Positions 22,155 to 34,379 of a DNA stretch of 64,000 nucleotides are shown one piece after another. Numbering within the stretch: position 1 is the first letter of the stretch; each line of letters starts with the position of its first letter. The notes under the pieces are model-generated. The model did not search any database and was not told the origin of the DNA. It saw nothing but the letters and a program-made list of their open reading frames with translations. A program made the position numbers and the translations under genes. This DNA is from Odobenus rosmarus divergens (taxonomy: Eukaryota > Chordata > Mammalia > Carnivora > Odobenidae), in assembly GCF_000321225.1 (NCBI RefSeq), contig NW_004450483.1:336347-400346 (forward strand). Reading direction: 5' to 3'.

Positions 22155-22353
22155 GTTTTTTTCTTTTTTTAAGATTTTATTTATTTGAGAGAGAGAAAGA
22201 GAAAGTAGTAGGGAGAGGAGCAGAGGGAAAGGGACAAGCAGACTGTGCTGAGTGTGGAGCCCGATGCAGGGCTGGATCCCATGACCCTAAGACCATAACC
22301 TGAGCCGAAATCAAGAGTCGGAGGCTTAACTGACTGAGCCACCCAGGCGCCTG
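22155..22353 (-). mobile_element. SINEC
   Basis: Antisense SINE with the perfect duplication CATCTTAGAGGTT (22142-22154 and 22354-22366). Confidence 0.93.
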
Positions 22354-22690
22354 CATCTTAGAGGTTTTAACAAAACCCAGCCTGCAATGTGAGAATCCTG
22401 TAGTTGATACACTTAAAAATATAATTTCGTAAAAGTATATGACTGTTTTGTCATATGTCATTTTTCAGTTAACATGTGGCTATGCTTCAGTGATAAAAAG
22501 AACCAATCAAGCACTTGTCTTCATCTCATTACTTGTTTGTTTTTTGTTTTTGATTTTGCAAAGATTCCATGGCTGGATAGGAGATTCAGAAATAAGCTTT
22601 GCTTCCTTATATGTTACCAAGGCTGCCTTCTAGATAGAGTACCAGAGGTGGACAATTTGCTGAATAACTGGCTCTTTTTATAGTTCTCAA

Positions 22691-22779
22691 TTTTTTTGAA
22701 GCTCTACGCAGGGCTTGAACTCATGACCCCGAGATCAATAGTCACTTGCTTTACCCACTGAGTCAGTCAGGCCACCCTG
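22691..22779 (-). mobile_element. Short old-type SINEC fragment
   Basis: Diverged antisense short SINE: GCAGGGCTTGAACTCATGAC, CCCGAGATCAATAGTCAC, ending GAGTCAGTCAGGCCACCC. Confidence 0.7.
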
Positions 22780-24555
22780 TAGTTTTTAATTCTTGCAGTA
22801 AGTGATGATGCCTATAGTTTCATGATTGCAATTAAATTTGACTTTACAAACAACTCTCTGGCATTTATTGTCTGTAATACGGTTTAACTAGAAAGAATAT
22901 TATATTTTTTTAATGTTTTAAAATTTATATTTCCTTTGACTAGATAATATGTACATGGTCAAAAAACTTAAAAGGTACACAAGACCAGAGAGTGAAATGT
23001 CAGTCTTCCTCCACCTTTTCATTTAAAGGTTGTTGATAGATGTTTCCAAATTGCCCTAGATAGTTACGAATTTTATTCTTATCCACGTATTAAATCATGT
23101 TCGATTATATCTAATTAATTATCAACTGATCTTTTTGTTTAAATGGAGGATCAGAGTGAGGGTTATGTCTTTTGGTATTTTAAAGAAAGCTGTGTTAGTG
23201 ATGGGTAGGAATAGTCGTGTTGGAAAAATACAGAGGCAGTGACAACTCAGTTTGGAAACTGTGGGTACGATTCAGTATATACTAACATGGTTAAGGCACA
23301 GATCTCTTTTTGTGTTTTTCTTGTGGAATTTTTTTCCTAAATCCTTAAAATATGAACGTAACAATGTCATTTTAGTAATAGCAGTGTTCTGTTATAATTG
23401 ATCTGAGAAATAGAATTTTCCCTAGCTTTATGTGTAAGCTTAGTAAAGTAGAAACTTAGTCTGTATGCTTGAAATATGGTTTCAGTGGGGCGGGTGGGTG
23501 GGAAGCCGTATGTAAAACTTTTCAGTAGTCTTTGTCATTGCTTGGCTGATTTTCCAAATTATCTTTCTCTGCTACTTCACTTTATTGCATTAGAAAGATT
23601 TGAGGCCAAACCTAATACAATCTGATTTGTCAATGAATAAATGAATCTCTAAAGCCCTCTAATCAGTTCTCTATCTTCAGCAAGCACAGGACTTCTTATT
23701 ATTGAAGGATCTGTGACTATGTGGGATTTCCCAGTTGGTCAGATTCTGTGTCTTCAGTATGAATCTTGCTGGAGCCAGGAATGGAAGCAAGGGATTGGGA
23801 GGGTGAGAGTAAGCGAAGCATGTGTTTTCGTGCCAGCGCACAAGTAAGACAAGAGTTCTGCCCAGCGGTGCCCTTATATTTGTTTCATTGGTGCAGTCTT
23901 TCCTTTTCCCCTGTTTATTAGGGAGTCATCAGAAAAGTAGTCTTACAGGAAAGCACCTTGATATACTGTGTTAGAAAGATTGCTCACTTGTCTTTCTTTC
24001 CCCAGTGAACCTGGAGCTTGTTGAAGGCAGTGCCTGGGAGATTGGCTGGCACGATAGGTATTTAGTGGACTTAGGAACCGAGTACCAAGAGCCTGTCCAC
24101 ATCACGTGTTATCTTTTCACTTTTTTTCTCCTTTACATTTTGGAATAATTACAGATTCACAAACAGTTGCAAAAATAGTACAGAGTTTCTGTTTATCCTT
24201 TACCTAGTGTCCCCCAACGGTTATGCATTCCCCGTTTTTCTTGGTCTCTTTTTCCTTTTTATGATCATGGCTTTGGCTTGCCATCAGTATCTGTGGGAAA
24301 TACTAAACCCTCTGAACTAAAGATTGCTGATTACTCTCCTCGAGTTACTTGTGGGGATGCATATCGTTCTTCCTCTTCATTTGTTCTTGATGAAGCATTT
24401 GTTTAGTATGTGGTGCTGTGCCAGGTTCTAGTGGCTTCTCTCAATTCAGGCTCTCTTATTTTGGTAACATTAAGTATGGTGGATATATCCTTCCTTTGTG
24501 GATCTTTTTCCTAAATTATATACACATGTCTACAGTACTCAGAGACCTGTGTGTA
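22780..24555 (+). other. Intronic stretch with weak ancient repeats
   Basis: 22900-23060 and 24115-24240 resemble old L1M 3' segments (ATTACAGATTCACAAACAGT, TTGCAAAAATAGTACAGAG). The rest is unassigned and no exon is recognised. Confidence 0.45.
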
Positions 24556-24559
24556 TTGG

Positions 24560-24790
24560 TGAGGAGTACCTGTGACTTGGTGGAAACGGTCCCGGATTTG
24601 GAGTTAGACGCTCAGGTTCAAATCCTGATTCTGTTTCATACTTGGTGGGTAACCTGGGAGTTACGTTGCTTCTGAATCTGTTAACTTTTCTGTAAAACAG
24701 TTTGAGAGTAATAGTCATACAGAGAGGTTTTATGGGTTGATAAAAGTAGCATTCATAGAATTACTTAGTGAATTGGAAAGTATTGTTTCA
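24560..24790 (+). repeat. MIR
   Basis: Sense MIR: GAGTTAGACGCTCAGGTTCA, AATCCTGATTCTG, TGGGTAACCTGGGAGTTACG, CTGTAAAACAGTTTGAGAG. Confidence 0.75.
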
Positions 24791-25179
24791 AATGTGAAGT
24801 TGCCTTGCTTATTCTAAATTGCTGAAGTGAAAGCTGAATTTTAAACTACTTCTTAATAGCTTGACTTTATGCAGTAACGGGAAAAACTCTCCCTACTTCT
24901 GTCCCCCAAGCCTTTTTACGCCTTCTGTCTTCACATTGACTAACCAGTACTTAATAGGGTTTTTTCTTTTTTCGACTGGGTGTAACCCAGCTCCCTTGAG
25001 AAATTTGGGATGGCCATGTCAGCTGTCATGCTATCAAATGACATATCAAATGCTTGCCTTTCTTCTTATTCACCTAAGTCTGGGGATTTCATGTTTCAGA
25101 AACCTCTTAAAAATTATCTCATGAAAGTATCTTTTTGCCTTACCTTTTTTGCAGGTTTTGCTCTTAGAAACCAACTCTT

Positions 25180-25376
25180 TTTTTTTTTTTTTTAAAGATT
25201 TTATTTATTTGACAGACAGAGACAGTGAGAGAGGGAACACAAGCAGGGAGAGTGGGAGAGGGAGAAGCAGACTCCCCGCTGAGCAGGGAGCCCGATGCGG
25301 GGCTCGATCCCAGGACTCTGGGATCACGACCTGAGCTGAAGGCAGATGCTTAACGACTGAGCCACCCAGATGCTCC
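25180..25376 (-). mobile_element. SINEC
   Basis: Near-consensus antisense SINE with poly-T. The 14-bp duplication AGAAACCAACTCTT (25166-25179 and 25377-25390) is perfect. Confidence 0.94.
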
Positions 25377-25443
25377 AGAAACCAACTCTTAATATGGTAC
25401 CAGAACTGAGATTTTTATTTTTAAAGGGGAGACCTGATTTTTT

Positions 25444-25647
25444 TTAAAAAAGATTTTATTTATTTATTTATTTATTTGAGAGAGAGAATGAGAGAGAGAG
25501 AGCAGGACGGGGGTGGTGGTGGTCAGAGGGAGAAGCAGACTCCCTGCTGAGCAGGGAGCCCGACATGGGACTCGATCCCAGGACTCCATGATCATGACCT
25601 GAGCCAAAGGCAGCCGCCCAACCAACTGAGCCACCCAGGCGCCCCAA
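25444..25647 (-). mobile_element. SINEC
   Basis: Antisense SINE with five TTTA units and GAGAGAGAATGAGAGAG. The duplication GACCTGATTTTTT (25431-25443 and 25648-25660) is perfect. Confidence 0.93.
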
Positions 25648-26635
25648 GACCTGATTTTTTAAATATGTAAATATGGAATATGTAAGCAGTATAAAAAATA
25701 GGGGATACCATGAAAAATTTAAGATTTAGATAATGGAGAGTTTTTTTCTTAAACGTGGTCTAGGTACAGAGAGATTCTTAAATTATTAAGGGACAGACAT
25801 ATATAGAATCATGCACCCAGTAGCAATAGAATACACAGATGGAATGCATTCTCCCCAAGATCAGGAACAAGACCCTTCTATTCAACATTGTGCTGGAGGT
25901 TCTAACCAGGGCAATTAGGCAAGAAAAAGAAATAAAATGCATCCAGATTGGAAAAGAAGTAAAACCATATTTGCAGATGACATGATCTTGTATATAGAAC
26001 ATTCTATTAGAACTGATAAAGGAGTTCAGCAGGGTTGAAGGATGTAAAATCAATAAACAAAAATCAGTTGTATTCCTATATACTTGCAATGAATAGTTCA
26101 AAAATGAAACTAAGAAAGCAATCCCATTCACAATAGCTATAAAACGAATAAAAATACTTAGGATACAGTTAACAAAAAAAGTATAAATCTTATACTCTGA
26201 AAACCATAAAACATCATTGAAAGAAATTAAAGATCTAAGTAAATGGAAAGACATCCTATATTCATGGATCAGATTACCTAATATGGTTAAAGATGTCAGT
26301 ACTTCCCAAGTTGATCTACATATTTGGTACACTCACTGTTAAAATGCTAGCTGCCTGTTTTGTAGGAATTGATAGGCCTCTCTTAAAATTCATATGGAAA
26401 TACAAGGAGGTCCCTTGTATTTCCAGAATAGTCAAAACAATCTTGAAAAAGAACAAGGTTGGAGGACTTTCATAACTTAACATAAAGCTATAGTAATCAC
26501 AACAGTCTGGTGCTGGTGTAAGAGTAGACATATACATAAGTGGAATAGAATGTAAGTCCAGAAATGAAAACTTACTTTTATAGTCAATTGATTTTCAACA
26601 AGGATGTTAAGACAATTCAATGGGGTAAGAATGGT

Positions 26636-26737
26636 TTCTTTCTTTCTTTCTTTTCTTTTCTTTCTTTCTTTCTTTCTTTCTTTCTCTTTCTTTCTTTTTC
26701 TTTCTTTTCTTTCCCTCTCTCTCTCTCTTTCTCTCTT
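26636..26737. repeat. (TTTC)n microsatellite
   Basis: About 100 bp of TTTC/TTTTC/TCTC units at the SINE tail. Likely length-polymorphic. Confidence 0.95.
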
Positions 26738-26908
26738 AAGATTTATTTATGAGAGAGAGCACAACACACAGTGGGAGGAGCAGAGAGGGAGAATCCTTAA
26801 GCAGATTCCCCGATGAGTGCAGGACTCAGTCTCACCATCCATGAGATCACAACCTGAGCTGAAACCAAGAGTCCATTGCTCAACCGACTGAGCCACCCAG
26901 GCACCCCT
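26636..26908 (-). mobile_element. SINEC with expanded TTTC tail
   Basis: Antisense SINE in L1. Its tail has grown into a CT-rich tract (26636-26737, mainly TTTC units). It ends GAGCCACCCAGGCACCCC. The target-site duplication is AAGAATGGT (26627-26635 and 26911-26919). Confidence 0.9.
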
Positions 26909-28190
26909 GGAAGAATGGTCTTTTCAACAGATGGTGCTGGGACGAGTGGATATCCACAGGCAGAAGAATGAATTTGGACACTTTTCTCATTTGTGTGTAC
27001 AAATGAATTCAGAATTAATCATAGAACTAAATGTAAGATCTGAAACTGTTAAACTCTTAGTAGAAAACAAGTGTAAATCTTTATGACCTTGGATTTGGCA
27101 ATATTTTCTTTTCTTTTTCATTGTGGTAAAATAGGCAGTGATTTCTTTGGTATGATATTTAAACACAAGCAACAGAAGAAAAAAACAAATGGACTTTATC
27201 AAAATTGAGAACTTTATGTTTTAAATGATACCATCAAGAAAGTGAAAGCACACTCCACAGAATGAGAGAAAATACTTGGAAATCATATATTTAATTAAGG
27301 ACTTTTATCTAGAACATATAAAAACTCTTACAGTCAACAGTAAAAAGACAAATAACCCAATTAAAAAATAAAGGATTTGATTAGACGTTTCTCCAAAGAA
27401 GGTGTTCAAATGGCCATGCCCATAAAGAGAAGTTCAGTGTCCTTAGTCATTAGGGAAATGCAAATCAAAACCACAATGGGATGCCATTCCACACCCACTA
27501 AAATGGCTGTAATAAATAGACAATAAGTGTTGCTGAAGCTGTAGGGAAATTCATGTATTGCTTGTGGGAATGTAAAATGGTGTAGACATTTTGGAAAATA
27601 GTTCAGCAGTTCATCCAAGAGTTAAACATAGTTATCATATCCTATATTCTAGTTAACACCTATTTGTGTATCGAAGAAAAAACCATTTCCACATAAAACT
27701 TGTTCAGGAATGTTCGTAGTACCATTATTTATTATAGCCAAAAAGTAGAACAATCTAAATATCCATCAACAGGTAAGTTAATGAACAAATATGGTATATC
27801 TTTACGATGGAGTATTATTCATCCATAAAAAGGAATGAAGTATTGATGCATGCTATAACATGGGTAAGCCTTGAAAATAGTATGCGGAGTGAAAGAAGCC
27901 AGACACAAAAGACCACATATTTTATGACTTCACTTAACATGGAATATCCAGAATAGGCAAATCCATTTGGTCAGAAAGTAGATTGGTTTTCACGACCTTA
28001 GGGGAGGGGTTTGGGGAGTGACTGCTAAAGGATAGGAGGTTTTATATTTGAGGTAATAAAAATGTTCTTTAACAGTGGTGATGGATGCACAATCTTGGGA
28101 ATATAATAAAAACTGTTGAATTAACACCCACTGTAAGGGGGTGAACTTAATGGTATGTGAATTGTATCTTGGTAAAGCTGTTACTAAAAA

Positions 28191-28780
28191 AATCGTGTAA
28201 GGAGTTTAGGTTTAGTGATCTGTTTTTCATTAGTATAGTAAACAAGTAATAAAGAGATACTGTTTGACCAGGACTGTGAAAGGATAATGAAGCTCTGAAA
28301 AATACAGAAGTCAAGTATTGCTAGATTGAGTAGAAATTTACATCCCCTCTTTCTAGATGAGCCAATTTATCAGTCTCATTCTGTTTCTAACGAGGCTCCT
28401 CTCCCCAATAAGCTGGTTCTCTACTGAGGTCTCTTGTCTCCATGTAAGATCCTTCCTTGGGAAGCTGCAATCTATATTATGATTCTCTCTCTCCTCCCTG
28501 GGGTAACTGTTGATGAGGTAACACTTTGGTATGCTAATGCTCACAGCAGTCTTGTGTATATGTTAAATATTTTGCATTGGGAGAAGAAGAGTCAGCAGTG
28601 AATAATAGTGAGATGTTTTCAGTTAGTTTTGGTCTTATAGTTTTTGCATGAATAAAATTGGGTGTTATTAAATAACTGCTCTTCTGTTTTGAGACTTTTA
28701 AAAGCTTTATCTCTTTTTCAAAATATAAAAGTAGAAGAAATTTTTAAGAAGTAGGACAGAAACTCATAAACCTATTACTC
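28191..28780 (+). other. Intronic stretch, nothing recognised
   Basis: Unique-looking, AT-rich sequence with no repeat or exon recognised. Confidence 0.5.
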
Positions 28781-28795
28781 GGAGGCCACACTTTA

Positions 28796-28970
28796 TTTAT
28801 TTATTTATTAAAAGATTTTATTTATTTGACACAGAGAGAGACAGTGCAAGCAGGGGAGTGGCAGGCAGAGGGAGACGCAGGTTCCCCACTGAGCAAGGAT
28901 CCCAGGACCCTGGGATCATGACCCAAGCCAAAGGCAGCTGCTCAACCAACTGAGCCACCCAGACGCCCCC
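28796..28970 (-). mobile_element. SINEC
   Basis: Antisense SINE with a shortened body. The duplication GGAGGCCACACTTTA (28781-28795) matches GGGGCCACACTTTA after the element. Confidence 0.9.
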
Positions 28971-29183
28971 AGGGGCCACACTTTAATACTTTACGTACTC
29001 TATTTTTTTTCTATAATTCTTTCCACATGTAGGCTTTATCTTACTGTGTGTATATATATAATTTAATATAATTTCACATCCTAATTTGTTTAGTTAATGA
29101 ACAGTTTTATTACAGGCATTTCATATTTTTTCCACCAAGTAGACTTAAGCTTTACACTACTTAAAAAAGAAAATTATGGACAG

Positions 29184-29382
29184 GGGCGCCTGGGTGGCTC
29201 AGTCGGTTAAGCTTCCAACTCTTGGTTTTGGCCCAGGTCATGATCTCAGGGTCATGAGATCAAGCCTGCTTCGGGCTCAGCACAGAGTCTACTTCCCTTC
29301 TCCCTCTCCCTCTTCCTCTGCCCCTCCCCCCCATGCACACACTCTCTCTGTCTCTCTAAAATAAATACATCTTAAAAAAAAA
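29184..29382 (+). mobile_element. SINEC, first of a same-site pair
   Basis: Sense SINE starting GGGCGCCTGGGTGGCTCAG with the older CCAACTCTTGGTTTTGGCCC head variant. It is flanked by AAAATTATGGACAG (29170-29183 and 29383-29396). Confidence 0.93.
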
Positions 29383-29396
29383 AAAATTATGGACAG

Positions 29397-29608
29397 GGCA
29401 CCTGAGTGGCTCAGTTGGTTAAGCATCTGACGTCGGCTGGGGTCATGATCTCGGGGTCCTGGGGTCCTGGGAGCCCCCCACATTGGGCTCCCCACTCACT
29501 GGGGAGTCTGCTTGTCCCTCTCTGTCTGTTCCTCTCCCTACTTGTGCTCTGTCTGTCTCTCAAATAAATAAATAAAATCTTAAAAAAAAATAAAGTGAAA
29601 GTTAAAAA
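29397..29608 (+). mobile_element. SINEC, second of a same-site pair
   Basis: Sense SINE (GGCACCTGAGTGGCTCAG ... AAATAAATAAATAAAATCTT). It begins directly after the second copy of the target site. A third, imperfect copy (AAAGATGGACA, about 29610-29620) follows its tail. Confidence 0.92.
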
Positions 29609-29621
29609 AAAAGATGGACAA

Positions 29622-31085
29622 TTTTAAACACGTAACAGAAGTAAAGAGAATCGTTTAACAACCCTCATGCACTTATCCCCGAATTTTGACAATTCTCAAT
29701 GCATATCCATCTTGCTGCATCTTTGAGGAAGTTTTGAGGAGCAGAATAAAAGTAGAAACAATTTTTATTATTTTAAACCTGCCCCAGGAGAAGCAAAAAC
29801 AGAATTAAAGCTATCATTTACTTTTACAGTTCACAGACAAAACAGTATTTTATTTTAAATATTTTTGATATTTTAGTACTTAAATATTTTAATCCAAAAT
29901 ATTTTAATCCATTAAAATACTAGTGAAGGTAAGTATTAACTGTTACCAAGAAGTTATCTGGTGCTGATGTAGTATCTTCTATTATTTTCTTACAGTATAT
30001 GGTAATGTGGAGTTGTTGGGTTGTTGTTTTGTTTTTGTTTTTGTTTTGGCATTTTTCTTCACCAGTGTATTGGTTTTCACCATCACATATTTTGTGGAAG
30101 TAATTGGTACACTACTTCCATCTTCTTATGAATTTCAGCCTTTCTTCTTGTTTGACATTTCATTGATAGTTGTACATTATATTCCATTATATACCCACCG
30201 TAATACTGAAAGGGAGATTTTCCTCCATTATGAGATGGCAGTGCCTGATTTTTGAATAGTACTTTACTATTGGTAATTATGAAAGTAACATATTCATTAT
30301 AGAAAATATTTAGAAAATACAGAAAAGTGCAATGAAAAATCTATAATCTTACCACCAGAAGTTAAGCAGTGTTCATGATTTTTTTTTTTTTCTATTCATA
30401 TGGCCTGCCCTTTCAGTGGAATATGGTGAACCTTCTTTTATTCCTTTTTGGGCATTTGCATTATATGTTATGGCTGTTTTTTGTCCTGACTTCGCTGTAG
30501 TTACTATTATTCATACTGGGGTGAGTGATTGAGATAGATAGATAAACTCTAATTTTTCCCTCCACCGCAGAATCTTACGGTCTTTTGATCACTTGAATAA
30601 TTCCAGATTTTAATGATCTTTCCCAGGAAAATAATTGTATGCACACCCACAGTCTCCTGATTCTGCTGTTCATAGATGATTTGTATAGAGCTCCCTGAGT
30701 GAAGGCCTGCTGACTTTGGGGCTAAGGAAATGATTGTTGGGCATTGTCTGTGTCCAGTCTTTCTGCTCTGTGCCTAACTGGTTATTTCCACACTTTTTGA
30801 GGCTAAGAACTCTTTTTAGTGTCCAGCGTCACAGAGCTCTACAGAAGTGGAATTTTTAGTATTTGTTAATTGAGAAAAATGATCAAACTAAAAGAATTTC
30901 ATTATCTTTGCCTTTAAAAATTCATAACTGCTTGTACCTGAGTTTGAAAAATTGTGGCTATGAAGACTTACTCGGTTCATGGGTAATGTTTGGTGTGCAT
31001 ATGGAAGAATGCTCAGACATTCTTGTAATAACTGAACACCCTCGTTTCAGAGGTGGGATTAGTGTTTACAGGTTGGGAACCGGTG
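29622..31085 (+). other. Intronic stretch with weak ancient repeats
   Basis: 29622-29760 and 30260-30370 resemble old L1M-type segments (AATATTTAGAAAATACAGAA). No exon is recognised. Confidence 0.4.
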
Positions 31086-31089
31086 CACT

Positions 31090-31235
31090 GGCCTTTCCAA
31101 ATTGCTGGTTTTCCTCTGACAGTCTCTTGCGTTTGTGCTTTGTATGTATTTGCACATTCCTTTTACCTGGAATGTTTTTTACATTCTTCCTACCCTCCAA
31201 TTACTCCTACTCCCCAAGAAGAAAATGAACTCAAT
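31090..31235 (+). repeat. L2-like fragment, sense
   Basis: 'TATTTGCACATTCCTTTTAC' and 'CTGGAATGTTTTTTACATTC' have the spacing of the L2 3' region (ttgcac...ccctctgcctggaatgc). Confidence 0.45.
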
Positions 31236-31264
31236 TAATGATTGCCAGTGACTTTTGATTTTCA

Positions 31265-31700
31265 GCTCAAACAAACTTCATTCTTTTAACAAATAGTTCT
31301 CAAGTGCCGTGTGTGTAACAGGCATAGTTACAGGCATTAGGTGAACATAATGAACAAGACCCCCACCTTCGTAAGGCTGACAGCCCTGTAGGAAAACAGC
31401 AAATAGGTAAACAAACATGCGATAGAATTATAACTTGTGTTTCGAAGGAAGGGAATGGGGTGCAGTGACAGGGGGCCCTCCTGTGAGTGGTCTTTGAAGG
31501 ACTTGTTGAGGAGGTGACTTTTAAGCTGAAGCCCTGAGGCCCGCAGCCAGGCTACTGTAGGCATATGGACAGTATTTAAGGCAGAGGGAAGAGCAAGAGT
31601 GAGGCTAGTGTGGGCTATGAGTTCAGAGATACCCTGGAGAGAACAATTTGGAAGTCATCAGTTTAAAGGCAGTTTTTAAATTCATGGCAATGGATGCTGA
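31265..31700 (-). mobile_element. L2 3' end, antisense
   Basis: Reversed L2 in order: AACAAATAGTTCTCAAGTGC, ACAGGCATTAGGTGAACATA, GTCTTTGAAGGACTTGTTGA, GGAGGTGACTTTTAAGCTGA, CCCTGAGGC. It possibly extends, more diverged, towards 32600. Confidence 0.7.
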
Positions 31701-33230
31701 GTGTTTTGGAGTGAGCAAGATCAGAAGATGAGAGGCATCGTTCTGAGCCCCTCAACAGCTCTGGAAGCAGAGCAGAGATGGTTAGAGAAACTCAAGTAGG
31801 TGCAGCCGGAAAAGTAGTGGGAAGGCATGATCATTTGTTTTCATGAAGTGGGAAATTTTTCAGGAAGGATAGAGTGGCCAGCTTTGGAATGCTGCGGAGA
31901 GTTGGAGTTAGCAAAGTACAGAAAAGTATTGCTTGGATTTGCCAGCATGGAAGTCATCTGTGATCCTGATGAGCAGCTCCAGGGGAGTGCTGGCAGGTGA
32001 AGCCCTATCGGAGGGGCTTCGGGGTGAGCAGGAAGTGCATCAGTGCAGCTGATGTCCTGGGAGGCAGAAGGGTGCAGGCTGCAGGGCAAGGTACATGGGC
32101 CCTTGGGGAGAATATGGGAAAGTCATTTTGGAGAGAAGGGCAGAGCAAACTCACTAGAGAACATGAATTGAGGTGCTGGCTTGGGATACTTCGTGAAGTT
32201 TGAGACTGTCAGTGTAAAATGAAACCGGTTGGACGGGTGTGTGTGTTCCTTCAGCATGATGAAGGCATGAGAAGGCACCTGATTGTGTGTCAGGTTCTTC
32301 CAAGGTTTGGACTTACTAGGCAGCTATCCCAGAGGGAGAGAAAGTTGAGGGTAGTTTCAAGCTCTTAACACCACTGTGGAATTGAATCCAGACTAAAAGG
32401 AAGGTTGAATTGGGAAGGCGTTTTATGGAATTGAGGAGGCTGGGGCCATGTGCTTGAGCATAGGAGCTGGAAGGATGGGCAGTTGTGGTTGCAAATACGG
32501 ATTGCAGAACATGACAGGGAGCTGAGAGATGAGGAGGGCTTGCTAATATCTGAGAGCAGACACTCGGAAGGTTAGAGGTCAAGGTGACTGAAGAGAGAGG
32601 CCACTGAAGGATGCTGAGGCAGGGAAGGAGGGAGACAGGGAGGCTGGTGGCCCAGTCTGCTTCGAGCTAGCCAGTGACCACTGGCTGACAAATGAAAGCA
32701 GGGGCTGGCTGGGAGAGTGAGTGTTGTATCTGCTCGGCGTGAGCTGCCCTGCCCCGGTCCTGAAATTCCTGCTTGGATTTCCTCAGGCAGCCTTTCGTCT
32801 CCTTTCTCTGCCACCTGCAGCACCTTCTACAAACATCCTGCTTAGGACTCCTCCAGATACTACTGCAGCTATTTGCATTTCTGTCTCTTCCTTTTTCTGG
32901 ACAGTGGGCTCCTCCTCGAGGGCCTGGGCCAAGCCTTACATTCTGTGATTTCCGGCCATTAGCATAGTACACGCCAGTCATGTCACAGGCCCAGAGTAAA
33001 TGTTCACTGAGTGAATGTGTGGGCTCAGAAGTGGGTGGGCTGAGGGAGAAGAGAAGAAGAGTGAGAACAGAGATTTGTTGCTGGCAGGGCAAGGCAGAGT
33101 GTCTGTAAAATTTCAGACCGTAATATAGAAATCATTACAGTGCAAAAAAGGTTGTCTTATTGACAAACACACCGCTTTTGACTTAATGTGAGTAAATTCT
33201 GTTAATTTCTGGCTTCCGGAGTTGGCCTTA
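31701..33230 (+). other. Purine-rich intronic stretch, unassigned
   Basis: GA-rich sequence may be a further eroded part of the antisense L2, at least to about 32600. 32600-33230 is unassigned. Several ORFs of 60-140 codons on both strands have no recognisable product. Confidence 0.4.
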
Positions 33231-33245
33231 AAAGTATTATGACTG

Positions 33246-33436
33246 GAGTGCCTGGGTGGCTCAGTTGTTAAGTGTCTGCCTTCGGCTCGGGTCATGATCC
33301 CAGGGTCCTGGGATCGAGCCCCGCATTGGGCTCCCTGCTCGGCAGAGAGCCTGCTTCTCCCTCTTCCACTCCCCCTGCTTGTGTTCCCTCTCTCACTGTC
33401 TCTCTCTGTCAAATAAATAAAATCTTTAAAAAAAAT
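33246..33436 (+). mobile_element. SINEC
   Basis: Near-consensus sense SINE with the perfect 15-bp duplication AAAGTATTATGACTG (33231-33245 and 33437-33451), so probably recent. Confidence 0.95.
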
Positions 33437-33694
33437 AAAGTATTATGACTGCTTTCTACATATTTTCCATGGAGATTTTTGATTTGTTATTCACTTTGTT
33501 GTGCTGCTAGTTTAAATTGTCCTTCTTGGTACTATAAAATGGAATATTATTTTATTAAAGCTTCCCAAGTACTTGTGATTTGATTTCTTGTTTCCTAATC
33601 CTCTGCTTCTTATGCCCCACGTGCTATAGCTATTTACCATTTTTGTGTTTCGATATTAAGTAAGTGCCTGTACTTTGGATTTTCAACGTAGAGT

Positions 33695-33865
33695 GTTGTA
33701 GTATAGTGTTAGGAATACAAGCCGTAAGACTACGCAGCTCTGGTTATCAATTACTGCCTGACCTTATTAGCTTTAAAACTCTGGGCAATTTTTTTGTTGT
33801 TTTGAGCCTTTCTGAGTTTCATTTCTTTATCTTTGAAATGAGAGTAATGCTGCCCACCTATGTCA
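33695..33865 (+). repeat. MIR
   Basis: Sense MIR: TGCCTGACCTTATTAGCTTT, CTGGGCAATTTTTTTG, CTTTATCTTTGAAATGAGAG, TAATGCTGCCCACC. Confidence 0.65.
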
Positions 33866-34009
33866 CGGGTATTTCACGGTCTCAGCACGCTTCTTCCCTC
33901 AACCATTTACAAGTGTCTTCCTCCCTCATTTGCTTATGCTTCCCCCCATTAAATTTTATCATTTCCCCTATTAAGTGCACCCTATTACCTGATGGGCATA
34001 TGTAGTTTT

Positions 34010-34280
34010 AACTTGGTCATTCCAGGCCTTCTCGATCCATCCCTTCTCTGAGTTGCCACAGTACTTATACATACCCCTTACTTGACGGGTGCAACATTCC
34101 ACCTGTGAAATCTAATGTGCACCCTATGTTTGTATTGAATTATTACATTGACAAGCTTTTTGTGCATTTTGTTCTCTCCAAGTAAGTTGGAAGCATTTTC
34201 AAGTCAAGTTATAGATTATAGTTATTTCTGTTGTATTTTCTGTAGTGAGATGTGATATGTGATGAGTCAATAAAAGTAAC
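34010..34280 (+). repeat. L2-like 3' fragment
   Basis: 'GCCACAGTACTTATACATAC', 'TTTTGTTCTCTCCAAGTAAG' and 'AAGTCAAGTTATAG' follow the diverged L2 3'UTR order. Assignment is tentative. Confidence 0.4.
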
Positions 34281-34379
34281 TGAGATTAACTGGTGATGGA
34301 TAACCAGAATACAAATGTACTCATCCATCTATTTATCCATTTATTCATTCTGCAAATATCCATTGAAAGTATATGTGTT

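Larger units (their letters stand above)
21595..22415 (-). mobile_element. Ancient L1M fragment, antisense, split by SINEs
   Basis: 'GAGCAGGTATTACATATACA', 'TTCCCTTCCCTGGAAACACC', 'AATTTATTTTGCACATGTAT' and 'GATATTGCCAAATCATCC' are the reversed L1M 3' region in order. It is interrupted by SINEs at 21896 and 22155. Confidence 0.65.
25790..28190 (+). mobile_element. LINE-1 fragment (ORF2 C-terminal half to 3' end), sense
   Basis: The L1 starts inside the RT domain, with the 5' part missing and an internal deletion near 25875. 'TTCAACATTGTGCTGGAGG' encodes FNIVLE, and the intact polymerase box follows ([10 protein letters not shown] near 25970). 26376-26475 encodes LLKFIWKYK ... KKNKVGGLS. It continues through the 3' region to a weak A-rich end near 28190. 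Frameshifts make it non-functional. It is interrupted by the SINE at 26636-26908. A 12-bp palindrome at 26396-26424 replaces the usual consensus. Confidence 0.9.

Noticed and set aside
25778..26332. 184-codon antisense ORF
   Set aside because: It is the reverse strand of the L1 ORF2 remnant and reflects AT-rich composition only.
29184..29260. tRNA-like A and B boxes in SINE heads
   Set aside because: They belong to SINE copies. No copy folds as an intact tRNA and all are followed by SINE bodies.
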